Shown here: positions 18,513 to 27,438 of the stretch, one piece after another
Layout: each line of letters begins with the position of its first letter
How positions within the stretch are numbered: the stretch's first letter is position 1
Assembly: GCA_910584125.1 (NCBI GenBank)
Contig: CAJTXU010000019.1
Coordinates: 1-61,086, forward strand
Direction of reading: 5' to 3'
Length of the DNA stretch: 61,086 nt
From: an uncultured Muribaculaceae bacterium
GTDB taxonomy: Bacteria > Bacteroidota > Bacteroidia > Bacteroidales > Muribaculaceae
Position numbers and translations under genes: made by a program
Notes under the pieces: model-generated
Database searches by the model: none
What the model saw: the letters and a program-made list of their open reading frames with translations, nothing else
Told to the model about the DNA's origin: nothing

Positions 18513-19289
18513 ATGGAACTGAAGAATCTGACTACCGGCTACTTCACCTCCCGTGGCCGTATTGCGATACAGCGGGATATAACCGCTCAACTGAAGAAAG
18601 GGGAGTTCACCTGCCTTCTCGGGCCGAACGGCGCGGGCAAGACCACACTGCTGCGCACGCTGGCGGTGTTCATGCCTCCGTTGGGCGGAAGCATCCAGAT
18701 TGACGGCGTGAATATATCGCTGCTTTCGCCCGCTGAGCTGTCGAAGAGGATTGGCGTGGTGCTGACCGAGCGCCCTTCGGTCTCGTCGATGACTGTCGAG
18801 CAGCTTGTGGCTCTCGGCCGGAGCCCATATACCGGTTTCTGGGGGCGTCTCGCCGACCGCGACCGCCGCATTGTTGAGGATGCGCTCGCGGCCACGGGCA
18901 CGGCTTCGCTCAAGGACCGGCTGGTCGACACCCTCAGCGACGGCGAGAGGCAGAAGGTTATGATCGCCAAGGCTCTCGCCCAGGAGACGAAGGTCATTTT
19001 TCTCGACGAACCGACCGCCTTCCTCGACTATCCGAGCAAGGTAGACGTGATGAGGATGCTCCGTCGTCTGGCGCATGAGGATGGAAAGACGATACTGCAG
19101 TCGACCCATGACCTCAACATGGCTCTCGCCCTTGCCGACAAGGTGTGGCTTGTGGACCGTCAGCTCGGAGTGCGTATCGGAACGCCCCGTGAACTTGCCG
19201 ACGACGGTTCGCTGGAGCGTTATTTCGCCCGCCCGGGCATCGATTTCAATCCGGAGACGCCGGCTTTTTCAGTCAGCGGCGAGAAATAA
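18513..19289 (+). CDS. btuD: ABC transporter ATP-binding protein (BtuD-like)
   Basis: A 258-residue ABC ATPase with Walker A GPNGAGKT (37-44), signature LSDGERQKVMIAKAL (about 138-152), Walker B VIFLDEP and a switch histidine in QSTHDLN. It resembles the FecE/BtuD importer ATPases. It is divergent from btuB and lies 144 bp from it, so it is the natural energiser for BtuC. I see no second riboswitch on its own strand. pgeF follows 15 bp downstream, probably in the same transcript. Confidence 0.9.
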   Translation: MELKNLTTGYFTSRGRIAIQRDITAQLKKGEFTCLLGPNGAGKTTLLRTLAVFMPPLGGSIQIDGVNISLLSPAELSKRIGVVLTERPSVSSMTVEQLVALGRSPYTGFWGRLADRDRRIVEDALAATGTASLKDRLVDTLSDGERQKVMIAKALAQETKVIFLDEPTAFLDYPSKVDVMRMLRRLAHEDGKTILQSTHDLNMALALADKVWLVDRQLGVRIGTPRELADDGSLERYFARPGIDFNPETPAFSVSGEK

Positions 19290-19304
19290 GAGTGATTCTA
19301 CGTA

Positions 19305-20030
19305 ATGTTGCAATCTTCTTTTGAATTTGACGGGCGTGCGAGCTTCGGCTGGTTCACGCCGGGCCCCGGCGAAGCAGCTGTTATAGACGGTATTGAAGTC
19401 GTGACTCCAGTCCAGACGCATTCGCTCAATGTGGCCGAGGTCGTTGATCCGGAAATGAAATTCCCGGACACCGACGCACTCGTCACCCGCCTCCCAGGTG
19501 TGCGCATAGGAATACGCACCGCTGACTGCATCCCGGTGTTGTTTTATGCCCCCGATATTCATGCCGTCGCCGCCGCTCATGCCGGTTGGAAAGGAACTTT
19601 GGGCGGCATCGTACGCAACACTGTCAATAAGCTTGTCTGCATGGGCGCGGATGCGAACCGCGTGGAAGTCCGTTTCGGTCCCGGCATATGCACGCAATGT
19701 TTCGAGGTCGGCGACGAACTGGCCGCCTCGTTTCTCGATGCGGGCTTCGGCGATTACGTGAATAAAGGCGACTTTATCGACCGCCTCGACGGAACCCGTT
19801 TCAATCGCGAAAAATGGCATATCGACCTTATAGGGGTCAACCGACGCATCCTTATGGAGTCGGGTGTCCAGCCTGAAAGGATAAGATGCGCGGGATTATG
19901 CACGCGCCACGACACGTTTCGAAACGAAAGAGGGGAGACGTGTCGTCTCCCCTCGTGGCGCCGCGAAAGCGGCACTGAATTGCGTATGGTAAGCTGGGCT
20001 TCTATAAGTAAGAAGTCATTCTGTAAGTAA
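19305..20030 (+). CDS. pgeF: Peptidoglycan editing factor / laccase-domain protein
   Basis: A 241-residue YfiH/PgeF (former DUF152, Cu-oxidase_4) protein. Members are thought to remove wrongly placed L-Ser from peptidoglycan precursors, and some act on purine nucleosides. Metal-site motifs are present: TADCIPVLFY, HAGWKGTLGG with its His, and CTRHD near the end. The last residues (ISKKSFCK) and the stop codon are encoded inside a GTAAGAAGTCATTCT direct repeat, so the C-terminal tail appears to have been replaced by repeat sequence after the conserved SWRRESGTE segment. Confidence 0.88.
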   Translation: MLQSSFEFDGRASFGWFTPGPGEAAVIDGIEVVTPVQTHSLNVAEVVDPEMKFPDTDALVTRLPGVRIGIRTADCIPVLFYAPDIHAVAAAHAGWKGTLGGIVRNTVNKLVCMGADANRVEVRFGPGICTQCFEVGDELAASFLDAGFGDYVNKGDFIDRLDGTRFNREKWHIDLIGVNRRILMESGVQPERIRCAGLCTRHDTFRNERGETCRLPSWRRESGTELRMVSWASISKKSFCK

Positions 20031-20100
20031 GAAGTCATTCTGTAAGTAATAAGTAATACGGGTTGTGGAATCCTCCCGTATTACTTATAACTTATTACTT
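20006..20100. repeat. AAGTAATAAGT repeat with terminator-like hairpin
   Basis: Copies of GTAAGAAGTCATTCT lead into AAGTAATAAGTAATACGGG (20044-20062), which pairs with 20075-20100 across a 12-nt loop. It covers the pgeF stop and the gap to the convergent serA, so it may terminate both. Related sequence recurs at 48644-48676 and 54600-54655. Confidence 0.75.
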
Positions 20101-20112
20101 TTTACTTTCAAC

Positions 20113-21030
20113 TTACTTGTTGACCTGATACTTGTTCCAGCCGTCCTTGAGGTAGGCGATGGTCTGCTCGGCGGCGGCTACGCCGGCGTTGAAGTTGGCC
20201 TCGGCGGTTTGGGCACCCATCTTCTTGGGTGTGAAGAATACGCGGGCGGCGAACTTCTTCTCGAACTCCTCGGCCGTGTCAGGCTTGATGTCGGAGATGT
20301 AGCGCAGGTCGGGACGCTCCTCGAGGGCCTTCATCAGGCCTTCCTCGTCGATGACCTCCTTGCGGGCTGTGTTGATTAGCACGCCTCCCTTGGGCATCTT
20401 CATCATCAGATCGTAGCCGATTGACTTGCGGGTCTCGGCCGTGGCGGGGATGTGGAGAGACACAAAGTCGTTGTTGGCGAACAGTTCCTCGGGCGTATGC
20501 ACGGGTTTCACACCCTCGCCTTCCATGACTGCGTCGGGCACGAACTTGTCGAGGGCCTCGATCTTCATGCCGAATCCCTTGGCGATGCGGGCCACGTTGC
20601 GGCCCACCTGTCCGAAAGCGTAGATGCCGAGGCTCTTGCCCTTGAGCTCCGTGCCGGACTTGCCGTTATACTGGTTGCGGCACATCATCACGACCATGCC
20701 GAATACGAGCTCGGCGACGGCGTTCGAGTTCTGGCCGGGAGTGTTCATGACGCAGATGCCGTGACGTGTGGCGGCCTCGAGGTCGATATTGTCATATCCG
20801 GCGCCGGCGCGCACGATGACCTTGAGCTGGGGAGCTGCGTCCATGACGTCGCCGTCGATCTTGTCGCTTCTGACGATAAGGCCGTTGGCGTTCTTGACGG
20901 CTTCGAGAAGGTCGGCGCGTGTGCCGCCCTCCACGACTTCGAGCTCGTTGCCCGATGCGTTAACCACATTCTCAATAGCCTTGACAGCCGCAGGGGCGAA
21001 AGGCTTCTCGGTGAAAACCAATATCTTCAT
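20113..21030 (-). CDS. serA: D-3-phosphoglycerate dehydrogenase
   Basis: A 305-residue D-2-hydroxyacid dehydrogenase catalysing the first step of serine synthesis (3-phosphoglycerate to 3-phosphohydroxypyruvate, NAD+). The N-terminal catalytic half contains VRAGAGYDNID. The Rossmann motif is GIYAFGQVGRNVA and the later segment is GGVLINTARKEVIDEEGL. It is the short form with no C-terminal ACT domain, so feedback inhibition by serine through ACT is not expected. serC lies 72 bp upstream on the same strand, which fixes the serine role. Confidence 0.93.
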   Translation of the reverse strand: MKILVFTEKPFAPAAVKAIENVVNASGNELEVVEGGTRADLLEAVKNANGLIVRSDKIDGDVMDAAPQLKVIVRAGAGYDNIDLEAATRHGICVMNTPGQNSNAVAELVFGMVVMMCRNQYNGKSGTELKGKSLGIYAFGQVGRNVARIAKGFGMKIEALDKFVPDAVMEGEGVKPVHTPEELFANNDFVSLHIPATAETRKSIGYDLMMKMPKGGVLINTARKEVIDEEGLMKALEERPDLRYISDIKPDTAEEFEKKFAARVFFTPKKMGAQTAEANFNAGVAAAEQTIAYLKDGWNKYQVNK

Positions 21031-21102
21031 ATCCTGGATGATTGAGCGGTCCGGTCAGGTGCCGGCCACTGGAGCCGGCACACGACCGCACCTTTGTGTT
21101 TT

Positions 21103-22170
21103 TCAATGCTTTGCCTCGAATTCCTTCATTGCGGCCACAAGAGCCTCGACGCTTTCCTTGGGGAGCGCGTTGTAGAGCGACGCGCGGAAGCCGCCCACCG
21201 AGCGGTGGCCCTTGATGCCGACCATGCCCTTGGATGTGGCGAAGTCGAGGAATTCCTTCTCGAGTTCGGCGTATTCGGGAGTCATCACGAAGCAGACGTT
21301 CATGATCGAGCGGTCTTCTTCGGCCACTGTGCCGCGGAAGAGCTTGTTGCGGTCGATCTCGTCGTAGAGGATGGCTGCCTTCTCGAGGTCGCGGCGCTCC
21401 ATCTCCTTGACGCCGCCCTGCTCCTTGTAGTAGCGGAGAGTCATGAGGGCGGAGTAGATGGGCAGCACGGGAGGCGTGTTGAACATCGAGCCCTTCTTGA
21501 TGTGTGTGCGGTAGTCGAGCATCGTGGGGATCACGCGGTTTACCTTGCCGAGGGCGTCCTCCTTGATGATGACGATTGTCACGCCCGAGGGGGCGAGGTT
21601 CTTCTGCGCGCCGGCGTAGATGCACTCGTATTTCGAGGCGTCGAACTCACGCGAGAAGATGTCGGACGACATGTCGCAGACCATAGGCACGGGGCTGTCG
21701 AAGTCCTTGCGGATCTCGGTTCCGTAGATGGTGTTGTTGGATGTATAGTGGAAATAGTCCACGTCCGAAGGAATGACGAAATTCTTCGGGATGTAGTTGA
21801 ACTTGGTGTCTTCGGAAGAGGCGATGACGTCTACCTCGCCGAAAATCTTGGCCTCCTTGATGGCGTTGGTCGCCCAGGTGCCTGTGTTGATGTAAGCGGC
21901 CTTCTTGTTGAGAAGGTTGAAGGGGACCATGCAGAACTGCATGCTCGCGCCGCCGCCGAGGAAGAGCACGTGATATCCCTCGGGGAGGTTGAGAAGTTCC
22001 TTGGTGAGGGCGGCCGCCTCGTCGATGACTGCCTGGAACTCCTTGCTGCGGTGCGAAACCTCAAGTATCGAGAGACCGGTGTCGGCGAAGTTGATCACTG
22101 CGTCGGCTGTCTTCTGGATCGTGTAGGGGGTCAGGATACTCGGACCCGCGTAGAAATTGTGTTTCTTCAT
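21103..22170 (-). CDS. serC: Phosphoserine aminotransferase
   Basis: A 355-residue PLP-dependent class V aminotransferase that makes 3-phosphoserine from 3-phosphohydroxypyruvate and glutamate (also used in the pyridoxal pathway). Typical SerC features: the start NFYAGPSILT, GGGASMQF, the PLP lysine in YAGAQKNLAPSG, and the C-terminal KGHRSVGGFRASLYNA. It precedes serA in an apparent two-gene operon with a promoter at 22240-22270. Confidence 0.96.
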   Translation of the reverse strand: MKKHNFYAGPSILTPYTIQKTADAVINFADTGLSILEVSHRSKEFQAVIDEAAALTKELLNLPEGYHVLFLGGGASMQFCMVPFNLLNKKAAYINTGTWATNAIKEAKIFGEVDVIASSEDTKFNYIPKNFVIPSDVDYFHYTSNNTIYGTEIRKDFDSPVPMVCDMSSDIFSREFDASKYECIYAGAQKNLAPSGVTIVIIKEDALGKVNRVIPTMLDYRTHIKKGSMFNTPPVLPIYSALMTLRYYKEQGGVKEMERRDLEKAAILYDEIDRNKLFRGTVAEEDRSIMNVCFVMTPEYAELEKEFLDFATSKGMVGIKGHRSVGGFRASLYNALPKESVEALVAAMKEFEAKH

Positions 22171-22239
22171 GATATGTCTATCTTGTTTTAAGTTGGTTTA
22201 AAAAGTATCGGTCGGTCTCCTCCGGCCCTTTACTGAACG

Positions 22240-22270
22240 CAAAGATAACTCAATTTAACAAATCCTGCAA
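22240..22270 (-). promoter_or_regulatory. Promoter for serC-serA
   Basis: Minus strand: TTG at 22270-22268, 20-bp spacer, TATCTTTG at 22247-22240. The roughly 65-nt leader contains a short GC hairpin (CGGTCGG...CCGGCC). Confidence 0.6.
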
Positions 22271-22323
22271 CATTTTCGGCGGAAATTTTCACCAAGATGT
22301 CGTCGGGACTCGTGACTGCGTTC

Positions 22324-23481
22324 TCAATCCATGCGCCGGCGGTAGTCGTCGTAGGTGAACTCTCGCAACAGAACGGGCTCTCCCTCCGTGGGTTTGAACC
22401 ATATCGACGGGTGCTGGATGCCGTTGAACATGTTGGTCTTGACCGTAGTGTAGTGGTTCATGTCGAGCAGCGTGAGTCGGTCGCCGGGCTGCAGAGGCCG
22501 GGCGAAGCGCCAGTCGCCGACAAAGTCGCCGCTGAGGCATGAGTTTCCGCCGAGACGGTAGGCGTAGCCTTCGTGGCTCATGCCGCGCCCCTCGTTGCGG
22601 GTCGCGCCTCCTGCGTCGGGGAGTGCCTCGGCTATCGCCGGCTTGTATGGCATTTCGAGGCAGTCGGGCATATGGCACGCGAACGAGGCGTCTATTATCG
22701 CCGTCCGTACGCCGGCGTCCTCCACCACGTCGAGCACTTCGGTGACGAGGTCGCCGGTCTGCCATGTGAACGCGCTGCCTGGCTCGATGATGAGCTCGAG
22801 GTGCGGATAGCGATCGTGGAGCCTGCGGATGAGGCCGATGAGGTGGTCGGTGTCGTAGTCCTTGCGGGTGATGAGATGGCCGCCGCCCATGTTGAGCCAT
22901 TTCACCTGCGGAAGCAGGTGGCCGTACTGCTCGATGAATGCGTCGAGCACGGCCTCGAGATCATAGCTCGATGACTCGCAGAGGGCGTGGAAATGGAGTC
23001 CCTCGATGCCTTCGGGCAGGCCGTCGGCAAGCCTCGCGGGATTCTCGCCGAACCGTGAGCCCGGTTTGCAGGGATTATAGATGTCGGTCTCGATGACGCT
23101 GCAATGCGGATTGACGCGAAGACCAACCGAGACATGACGGCCGTGGGCTTTCATCTGCGGGTAATATTTGTGGAACTGCGCCAGCGAGTTGAACGTGATG
23201 TGCGAGCAGCCCTCGAGAAACTCAGGAAAGGATTCGTCGGTATAGACAGGGCAGTAGGCGTGCACATCGTTGCCGAGAAACTCGAGCGAGAGTTTCATCT
23301 CGTTGAGTGAGCTTGCGGTGGAGGCCGTGAAATATTCCTTGATAACGGGGAAAGTCTTCCAAAGCGCGTTGGCCTTGAATGCCATTATGATCTTTAGACC
23401 TGCATCCTCGCTGACGCGTTTCAGCTTTTCGAGATTGGCGCGCAGGCGGTCTTCATATACAATATAGTAAGGTGTCTTCAA
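22324..23481 (-). CDS. nspC: Carboxynorspermidine decarboxylase
   Basis: A 385-residue alanine-racemase-fold (fold III) PLP decarboxylase that converts carboxy(nor)spermidine to (nor)spermidine. The PLP lysine is Lys36 in MAFKANALWK. Other landmarks are HFHALCESSSYDLE, the glycine-rich GGGHLITRKDYD, the phosphate-binding EPGSAFTW, and a C-terminal C...GD motif region. It completes the polyamine theme begun by aguA/aguB. The dehydrogenase partner is not in this window. It is the last gene of a minus-strand row after pcrA. Confidence 0.93.
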   Translation of the reverse strand: MKTPYYIVYEDRLRANLEKLKRVSEDAGLKIIMAFKANALWKTFPVIKEYFTASTASSLNEMKLSLEFLGNDVHAYCPVYTDESFPEFLEGCSHITFNSLAQFHKYYPQMKAHGRHVSVGLRVNPHCSVIETDIYNPCKPGSRFGENPARLADGLPEGIEGLHFHALCESSSYDLEAVLDAFIEQYGHLLPQVKWLNMGGGHLITRKDYDTDHLIGLIRRLHDRYPHLELIIEPGSAFTWQTGDLVTEVLDVVEDAGVRTAIIDASFACHMPDCLEMPYKPAIAEALPDAGGATRNEGRGMSHEGYAYRLGGNSCLSGDFVGDWRFARPLQPGDRLTLLDMNHYTTVKTNMFNGIQHPSIWFKPTEGEPVLLREFTYDDYRRRMD

Positions 23482-23589
23482 GATAATTTGAATTTAAAAT
23501 TGAGAATATAGAATTGATTTGAGCGCTCCCTTCGGTCGTGCCACAGTGGGGCTTTTGATTGGGCTTCGGAAAGCGTCAGCCCCTAATCA

Positions 23590-25917
23590 TTAATCATTGA
23601 TGATCTGAAACTTGGCGTATTTCAGCAGCAGGTTCTTGATGCCGGTGGCGCCGAAGTCGACGGTGATGCTGGGTTCGCCGCTGATCTGTCCGGTCTTGAT
23701 GATTCGTCCGCGGCCGAGTTTCGAGTGCTCGATCACCATCCCTTCGTTAACTTCGGCTGCCGTGTGCTGAGGCTTGACGGGCGCGGTGGTGCGCGACGTC
23801 ACGGGGCGAAGCCGACCGAACTTCTCGTCGTCGGTGTATATTGGCCGCCGGGCCGGTGGTTGCGTCGTCTCGCGGGGCTGCGAACGCATGTAGCTGGCAT
23901 AGGGATTGTGGAAACGCGACTCGGCCGCATCCTCCCCGAAGTCCCTGCCGGAGTTGCCGCTGTGGGTGAATGCCGGGTCGATTTCCGAAAGGAACCTCGA
24001 CGGCGACGACATCTTGGTCTGGCCGTTGCGGAAGCGTGTCTTGGCATATGTTATGACGCAGGTCTCCTTGGCGCGGGTTATGGCCACGTACATAAGCCGC
24101 CGCTCCTCCTCGACCTCGGAGATGGTGTTCATGGCCATTGCCGACGGGAATAGCTCCTCTTCCGCCCCGACGATGTAGACATGCTTGAACTCCAGGCCTT
24201 TGGCGGCGTGGACGGTCATTAGAGTTACCTTGGGTTCGTCGGTCTTGTCTTTTTCGTCGGCGTCGGTGGCGAGCGATACCTCGGCGAGGAATGAAGCCAT
24301 ATCGGTGTCGCGCTCTCCGCTTTCCTGGTTCATCTCGACGAAATCCTTGAGGCCGTTGAGCATCTCCGACAGGTTTTCCTGGCGCGAGATGCTCTCGGGG
24401 GTATTGTCGTGCGCGTAGAGCAGCAGTATGCCGGTGCGGTTGTAGATGAACTGGCCGAGTTCGTAGGCGTTCGACTTCCCGTTGTCGGCTATGAACTCAT
24501 GGATCATATCGGTAAAGGCGTCGAGCTTCTTTCTTGTGCCTGCATTGACTCCGGTCGGATATTGGTCGGGGTTGTCGAGCACGGTCCAGATGCTGACGTT
24601 GGCGGCCGTGGCGGCGGTCTGTAGTTTCTTGAGGGTCGTCTCGCCGATGCCGCGTGCCGGGAAATTGATGACGCGTCGCAGGGCCTCGTCGTCGTCGGGA
24701 TTGACCGCGAGACGGAAATATCCTATGATGTCCTTGATCTCCTTGCGCTGGTAGAAGGCGGTGCCTCCGACGATGCGGTAGCTCATGTTGCGTTTGCGCA
24801 GCGCCTCCTCGATCACGCGGCTCTGCGCGTTGGTGCGGTAAAGCACGGCGTAGTCGTCATAGCTGTCATGCTCGGTGAACTTCATCGAGTTGATGCCGGT
24901 GGCCACCACATAGGCCTCTTCTATGTCGCTGTAGGTCTGTATGATCTCCACGGGCGCGCCCTTTGCGTTCTCCGAATACACGTGCTTGGGCAACTGGCGG
25001 GTGTTCTTGTCGATGAGGCTTCCGGCGGCGTTGACGATGTTCTGGGTCGAGCGGTAGTTGCGTTCGAGTTTGAACGTGCGCAGACCGGGGTAGGCTTTCT
25101 CCAGACCGATGATGTTGGCGATGTTGGCGCCGCGGAACGAATAGATGCTCTGCGCGTCGTCGCCTACGACGCAGAGCATGTTGTCGGGTTTGGCGAGCTG
25201 CGAGACCACGAGGTGCTGGGCAAAGTTGGTGTCCTGATACTCGTCGACGAGGATGTAGCGGAAGAACTCCTGGTAATGGTGACAGATGTCAGGGTGGTCG
25301 CGCAGCAGGATGTTCATGTTGAAGAGGATGTCGTCGAAGTCCATGGCGTTGCAGGCCTTGCAGCGGTCGGCATAGATCTGGAATATCCGCGAAATCATCG
25401 GACGCTTCGCCTTGCGGTCGGAGTCGTAATATTCACGTTCGTACTGCACGGGGGTCATCATCTCGTTCTTGGCGTTCGAGATCTGCGCGGCCACCGAGGC
25501 GGCCTTGTATTGTTTCTCGTCGAGTCCGAGCTCCTTGACAATCTGCTTGACAAGGTTTTTCGAATCGGCCGAATCATATATCGTGAACCCGCTTTTGTAT
25601 CCTATTTCGTCGGCATGGCGGCGGAGTATGCGGAGGAATATGGAGTGGAACGTTCCCATCCATAGGCGCGAGGCGACGCGTTCGCCCACCACCTGCGAGA
25701 TGCGCGATTTCATCTCGCGGGCGGCCTTGTTGGTGAATGTGAGCGCGAGAATCCGGTAGGGTTCTATCCCGAGCCGCAACAGGTGCACAATCTTGTATGT
25801 CAGCACGCGCGTCTTGCCCGAGCCGGCGCCCGCGATGACAAGCGCCGGGCCGTCACAGTATTCCACCGCGGCGCGCTGCTGCGGATTCAGCTGTTCAAGG
25901 TAATTGTAATCTGCCAT
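23590..25917 (-). CDS. pcrA: UvrD/PcrA-type superfamily 1 DNA helicase
   Basis: A 775-residue 3'-5' DNA helicase of the UvrD/PcrA/Rep group, acting in repair and in removing proteins from DNA. Motif Q (NPQQRAAVE), Walker A AGAGSGKT (29-36), Walker B LVDEYQDTN, motif III GDDAQSIYSFRGA, motif V TVHAAKGLEF and motif VI EERRLMYVAITRA are all readable. The C-terminal Tudor-like segment (GEPSITVDFGATGIKNLLLKYAKF, 20 residues or so) is typical of PcrA. It starts 13 bp after the HSDR_N-domain gene. Confidence 0.95.
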   Translation of the reverse strand: MADYNYLEQLNPQQRAAVEYCDGPALVIAGAGSGKTRVLTYKIVHLLRLGIEPYRILALTFTNKAAREMKSRISQVVGERVASRLWMGTFHSIFLRILRRHADEIGYKSGFTIYDSADSKNLVKQIVKELGLDEKQYKAASVAAQISNAKNEMMTPVQYEREYYDSDRKAKRPMISRIFQIYADRCKACNAMDFDDILFNMNILLRDHPDICHHYQEFFRYILVDEYQDTNFAQHLVVSQLAKPDNMLCVVGDDAQSIYSFRGANIANIIGLEKAYPGLRTFKLERNYRSTQNIVNAAGSLIDKNTRQLPKHVYSENAKGAPVEIIQTYSDIEEAYVVATGINSMKFTEHDSYDDYAVLYRTNAQSRVIEEALRKRNMSYRIVGGTAFYQRKEIKDIIGYFRLAVNPDDDEALRRVINFPARGIGETTLKKLQTAATAANVSIWTVLDNPDQYPTGVNAGTRKKLDAFTDMIHEFIADNGKSNAYELGQFIYNRTGILLLYAHDNTPESISRQENLSEMLNGLKDFVEMNQESGERDTDMASFLAEVSLATDADEKDKTDEPKVTLMTVHAAKGLEFKHVYIVGAEEELFPSAMAMNTISEVEEERRLMYVAITRAKETCVITYAKTRFRNGQTKMSSPSRFLSEIDPAFTHSGNSGRDFGEDAAESRFHNPYASYMRSQPRETTQPPARRPIYTDDEKFGRLRPVTSRTTAPVKPQHTAAEVNEGMVIEHSKLGRGRIIKTGQISGEPSITVDFGATGIKNLLLKYAKFQIIND

Positions 25918-25930
25918 ATGTGGAAAGTGG

Positions 25931-26410
25931 TCAATTCTCGCTCTGGCCGAGGAGCGTCGAATTGTACTGGGGTATCTGTCTTATGAAATGGTAATTGTTG
26001 CCAGCGTAGTCAATCTTGCAGCAGTAATGGTTCATTCCGTTCGAGACGATGAGGTAGGTGGCGCGCAGCTGCATGTTGTATCTCACGATCTGGTCGAAGA
26101 CGGCCTGCGTGATCGCCACGTTCGGGGCCTTGTATTCGACGATGACGAGAGGCGAGCCGTCGGAGCGGAACACCACCGTGTCGCAGCGTTTGCGGGTGCC
26201 GTTGAGGTCGATGCCTATCTCGTTGGCCATCAGGCTCGCAGGGTAACGGTATTCCGACTGTAGCCACGCCGTGAAATGCTGGCGTACCCACTCCTCGGGG
26301 GTGAGCACCACCCATTTGTCGCGGAGCGGATCGTAGACGCGGGTCATTTCACCCTCCTCACGGAGCCTGAGCGCCACCGGGGGCAGGTTCAGGTCGGGAA
26401 ATCTATTCAT
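25931..26410 (-). CDS. Type I restriction HSDR_N-domain protein (stand-alone)
   Basis: A 159-residue protein consisting almost entirely of an HSDR_N_2 PD-(D/E)XK-type domain: the core reads KRCDTVVF...PLVIVEYKAPN, giving D-(E/D)-x-K residues as D, E and K. I chose the ATG at 26410 (MNRFPDLNLP), which overlaps the upstream nuclease stop by 8 bp. No helicase or specificity subunit is nearby, so this is not a restriction system; such solo genes are common in Bacteroidota and their role is not known to me. Its tight placement between a nuclease and the PcrA helicase suggests DNA metabolism. Confidence 0.82.
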   Translation of the reverse strand: MNRFPDLNLPPVALRLREEGEMTRVYDPLRDKWVVLTPEEWVRQHFTAWLQSEYRYPASLMANEIGIDLNGTRKRCDTVVFRSDGSPLVIVEYKAPNVAITQAVFDQIVRYNMQLRATYLIVSNGMNHYCCKIDYAGNNYHFIRQIPQYNSTLLGQSEN

Positions 26411-27209
26411 CGGCAGTCGCTGTGTTGGCGCCAAGCAGACGGTTTAACGTGTCGGCGAGACGCAGGCCGCCTCTGAGGAACTGGCGTTCGATCACGGGAG
26501 TCCACTCGGCTATGTAGTTGTATTCGATGTTGGTGTCTTCGGGGGTCTTGTCGTAGACCTTACGCGAAATGGCACATGTCTCGCGGGCCCAGTCGTCGGG
26601 CGTCGTCAGCGACAGGATGGCGGCCTGTTCGTCGGCCGAGGCGCGGTCGATCTGCTGCTGCCATTCGGTGTAGCTCCATTTGTGGGCGGACTCCACGAGG
26701 CTGCTGTCCCAGACGGAGTGCAGGTTTTTCGGATTTCTGAAATACCTTACGTTCCAGCGGTTTCCGCCGAGGTCGGAGGCATGTCCCAAATGCATGGGCT
26801 GATGAATGTCGCCGAGCAGATGGACCACCATCTTGAGCGCGAGCGAGCGCTCGTCCTTGCTGCGTGTGGTGTCGGCGAGAATCGACATCTGCGAGTCGAG
26901 AGCGGTGACGATGTCTCCCTTGTCGTTGAGCGGGGCGTCATCGTAAGAGACGTCGGCGTCCACGTTCTTGTAGTGCCATGTCTTGCTGTAAGCGTATTCG
27001 GGTGTGTGCGACGCGTTGTCGAGCCAGTTGGAGTAGTAGACAATCGAGTTGCCGTCGAGCAGGGCCTCGGCGGCGGCTTTCGCCTCGGGCGTGAGGTGGC
27101 ACTCGGCGATATATGCCACAGTATCATGACCTTTCTGACCCCAGCCGAAGGCACTTGCGGCCGATGCGATGAGCATGGCGGCCATAATGCTTCTATATGT
27201 TTTCATCAT
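26403..27209 (-). CDS. Secreted S1/P1-type zinc nuclease
   Basis: A 268-residue S1/P1 nuclease, degrading single-stranded DNA or RNA outside the cytoplasm. A signal peptide (about 1-20) would be cleaved before GWGQKGHD, giving the near N-terminal Trp-His that help bind the three zinc ions. The further ligands are in ASHTPEYAY, WHYKNVD, VHLLGDIHQPMHLGH and GGNRWNV. The C-terminal part YIAEWTPVIERQFLRGGLRLA is also conserved. It heads the row HSDR_N-pcrA-nspC. A TAATTTTG -7-like element at 27243-27236 precedes it, without an obvious -33. Confidence 0.9.
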   Translation of the reverse strand: MMKTYRSIMAAMLIASAASAFGWGQKGHDTVAYIAECHLTPEAKAAAEALLDGNSIVYYSNWLDNASHTPEYAYSKTWHYKNVDADVSYDDAPLNDKGDIVTALDSQMSILADTTRSKDERSLALKMVVHLLGDIHQPMHLGHASDLGGNRWNVRYFRNPKNLHSVWDSSLVESAHKWSYTEWQQQIDRASADEQAAILSLTTPDDWARETCAISRKVYDKTPEDTNIEYNYIAEWTPVIERQFLRGGLRLADTLNRLLGANTATADE

Positions 27210-27438
27210 ATGACGCGTGGTTGGTTTGCATTCTGCAAAATTAACGAAAAAAACTGAAATATAAAAGCGGGGAATCGGGGGATTGGGGGAACGCTTGACC
27301 GCTTAGGCCGCATCCCCAGGTATAGAAGGGCGACACATTCCAGGCCGCCCAGCGATCTGAGCGTTATTTCTACATGATACAATGAGTGACGTCGGCGATT
27401 ACATCAGTCGGCGGCGGTCATTGACAAATCATAGGATA
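27210..27438. other. Intergenic region, no gene seen
   Basis: This 229-bp gap contains the -7-like element for the nuclease gene (27236-27243), a G-rich run near 27270-27290, and otherwise nothing I can assign. Confidence 0.5.

Noticed and set aside
25931..26410. Type I restriction system
   Set aside because: Only an HSDR_N-type domain is present; there is no methylase, specificity subunit or restriction helicase nearby.
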